Positions 6,842-7,125 of a stretch of 7,125 nucleotides of DNA are shown one piece after another. The notes under the pieces are model-generated. The model had not been told where the DNA came from and made no database searches. It saw nothing but the letters and a program-made list of their open reading frames with translations. The number at the start of each line of letters is the position of its first letter. Position 1 is the first letter of the stretch. This stretch comes from Maribacter sp. (lineage in GTDB: Bacteria > Bacteroidota > Bacteroidia > Flavobacteriales > Flavobacteriaceae): positions 1 to 7,125 of the forward strand of contig JABDKZ010000089.1 in assembly GCA_013001935.1 (NCBI GenBank), in the 5' to 3' direction. The position numbers and the translations under genes are program-made.

Positions 6842-7125
6842 GATATTGGCTTGAAAAGTAGTCCTAAGCCCCCCTTACTTTCCAAAAAGAATAACCACTC
6901 AGTTCCAAGAGAAACAGAAATTACCTTATTTGCTATGATTTTAGGCGAATAAACGCGGGTTAATTTGGCTTAAAGATCAATGTTAGGCAATGGGTCAACG
7001 CGATTACACAGACTATTCGGTATGTATTGCAATGAATAAACCCTTCCTCATTCAATAAATCTGCATTTCATCGATAAAGCATTGCCTGTTCTTTGCTATA
7101 GTGGCACAAACAAGGGGGTTTACCG
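6842..7125. other. Gene-free 3' region, nothing firm identified
   Basis: These 284 bases follow the methyltransferase stop and contain no open frame that can be supported. A weak GGCTT/AAGCC pairing (6848-6852 with 6866-6870) has a 13-base loop and no T-run, so it is a poor terminator. On the plus strand only frames of about 20 codons with ATG starts are seen. On the minus strand one frame is open from the window edge (7123) to a TGA at 7052-7054, 23 codons, and could be the tail of a gene lying outside; that cannot be judged from so short a piece. Confidence 0.5.

Noticed and set aside
6848..6870. GGCTT/AAGCC hairpin after the methyltransferase as a terminator
   Set aside because: The stem is only five pairs with a 13-base loop and no T-run follows, so it does not support a rho-independent terminator.
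7052..7123. Minus-strand frame of 23 codons open from the window edge
   Set aside because: It could be the end of an outside gene, but it is too short to tell from chance and shows no motif I recognise.
6866..7125. Similar C-rich and G-rich tracts (CCCCCCTTAC near 6870, AAGGGGG near 7113) as ends of a small mobile element
   Set aside because: The inverted match is short and imperfect, no target duplication is seen, and the right side touches the window edge.
1..7125. CRISPR array, tRNA, rRNA, toxin-antitoxin or retron-like element
   Set aside because: No direct-repeat array, tRNA-like cloverleaf, or matching protein family was seen on either strand.

Overview
The window looks like chromosomal DNA of a marine-type member of the Bacteroidota, probably Flavobacteriaceae. 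Four things support this: AT-leaning composition, start codons without clear Shine-Dalgarno sequences, an exported lipoprotein with a Bacteroidota-style acidic stretch after the lipid cysteine, and a mix of PQQ dehydrogenase, sulfatase and Gfo/Idh oxidoreductase typical of bacteria that use algal or other complex sugars. The assignment is inferred from protein style and gene content; there is no rRNA or other marker.

Layout. Positions 1-1037 (+) hold the C-terminal half of a PQQ-dependent dehydrogenase with a cytochrome c domain inside it. Converging on it with a 12-base gap is an exported family S1 sulfatase (1050-2603, -). Divergent from the sulfatase, across only 37 bases, is a Gfo/Idh/MocA-type NAD(P)-dependent oxidoreductase (2641-3702, +). 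It converges, with a 9-base gap, on a two-gene minus-strand unit: an NlpC/P60 lipoprotein peptidase (4302-5495), then 20 bases later an exported DinB-fold protein (3712-4281). Divergent from the peptidase, across 119 bases with a 17-base inverted repeat, is a complete DNA cytosine-5 methyltransferase (5615-6841, +). The last 284 bases hold no gene that can be supported.

How the genes may work together. The dehydrogenase, sulfatase and Gfo/Idh genes plausibly belong to sugar oxidation and desulfation: the sulfatase and PQQ enzyme outside the cytoplasm, the Gfo/Idh enzyme inside it. No SusC/SusD pair, glycoside hydrolase or sulfatase-maturing enzyme is present to fix a substrate. The peptidase/DinB pair is a separate envelope unit, with the peptidase closely resembling YkfC-type murein peptide endopeptidases. 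The methyltransferase is unrelated to both and shows no restriction partner here.

No CRISPR array, tRNA, rRNA, complete insertion sequence or clearly new multi-gene system was found. The points most worth a second look are the exported DinB protein paired with a cell-wall peptidase, the methyltransferase without a visible nuclease, the inverted repeat beside it, and the altered Lys-x-His site of the sulfatase.
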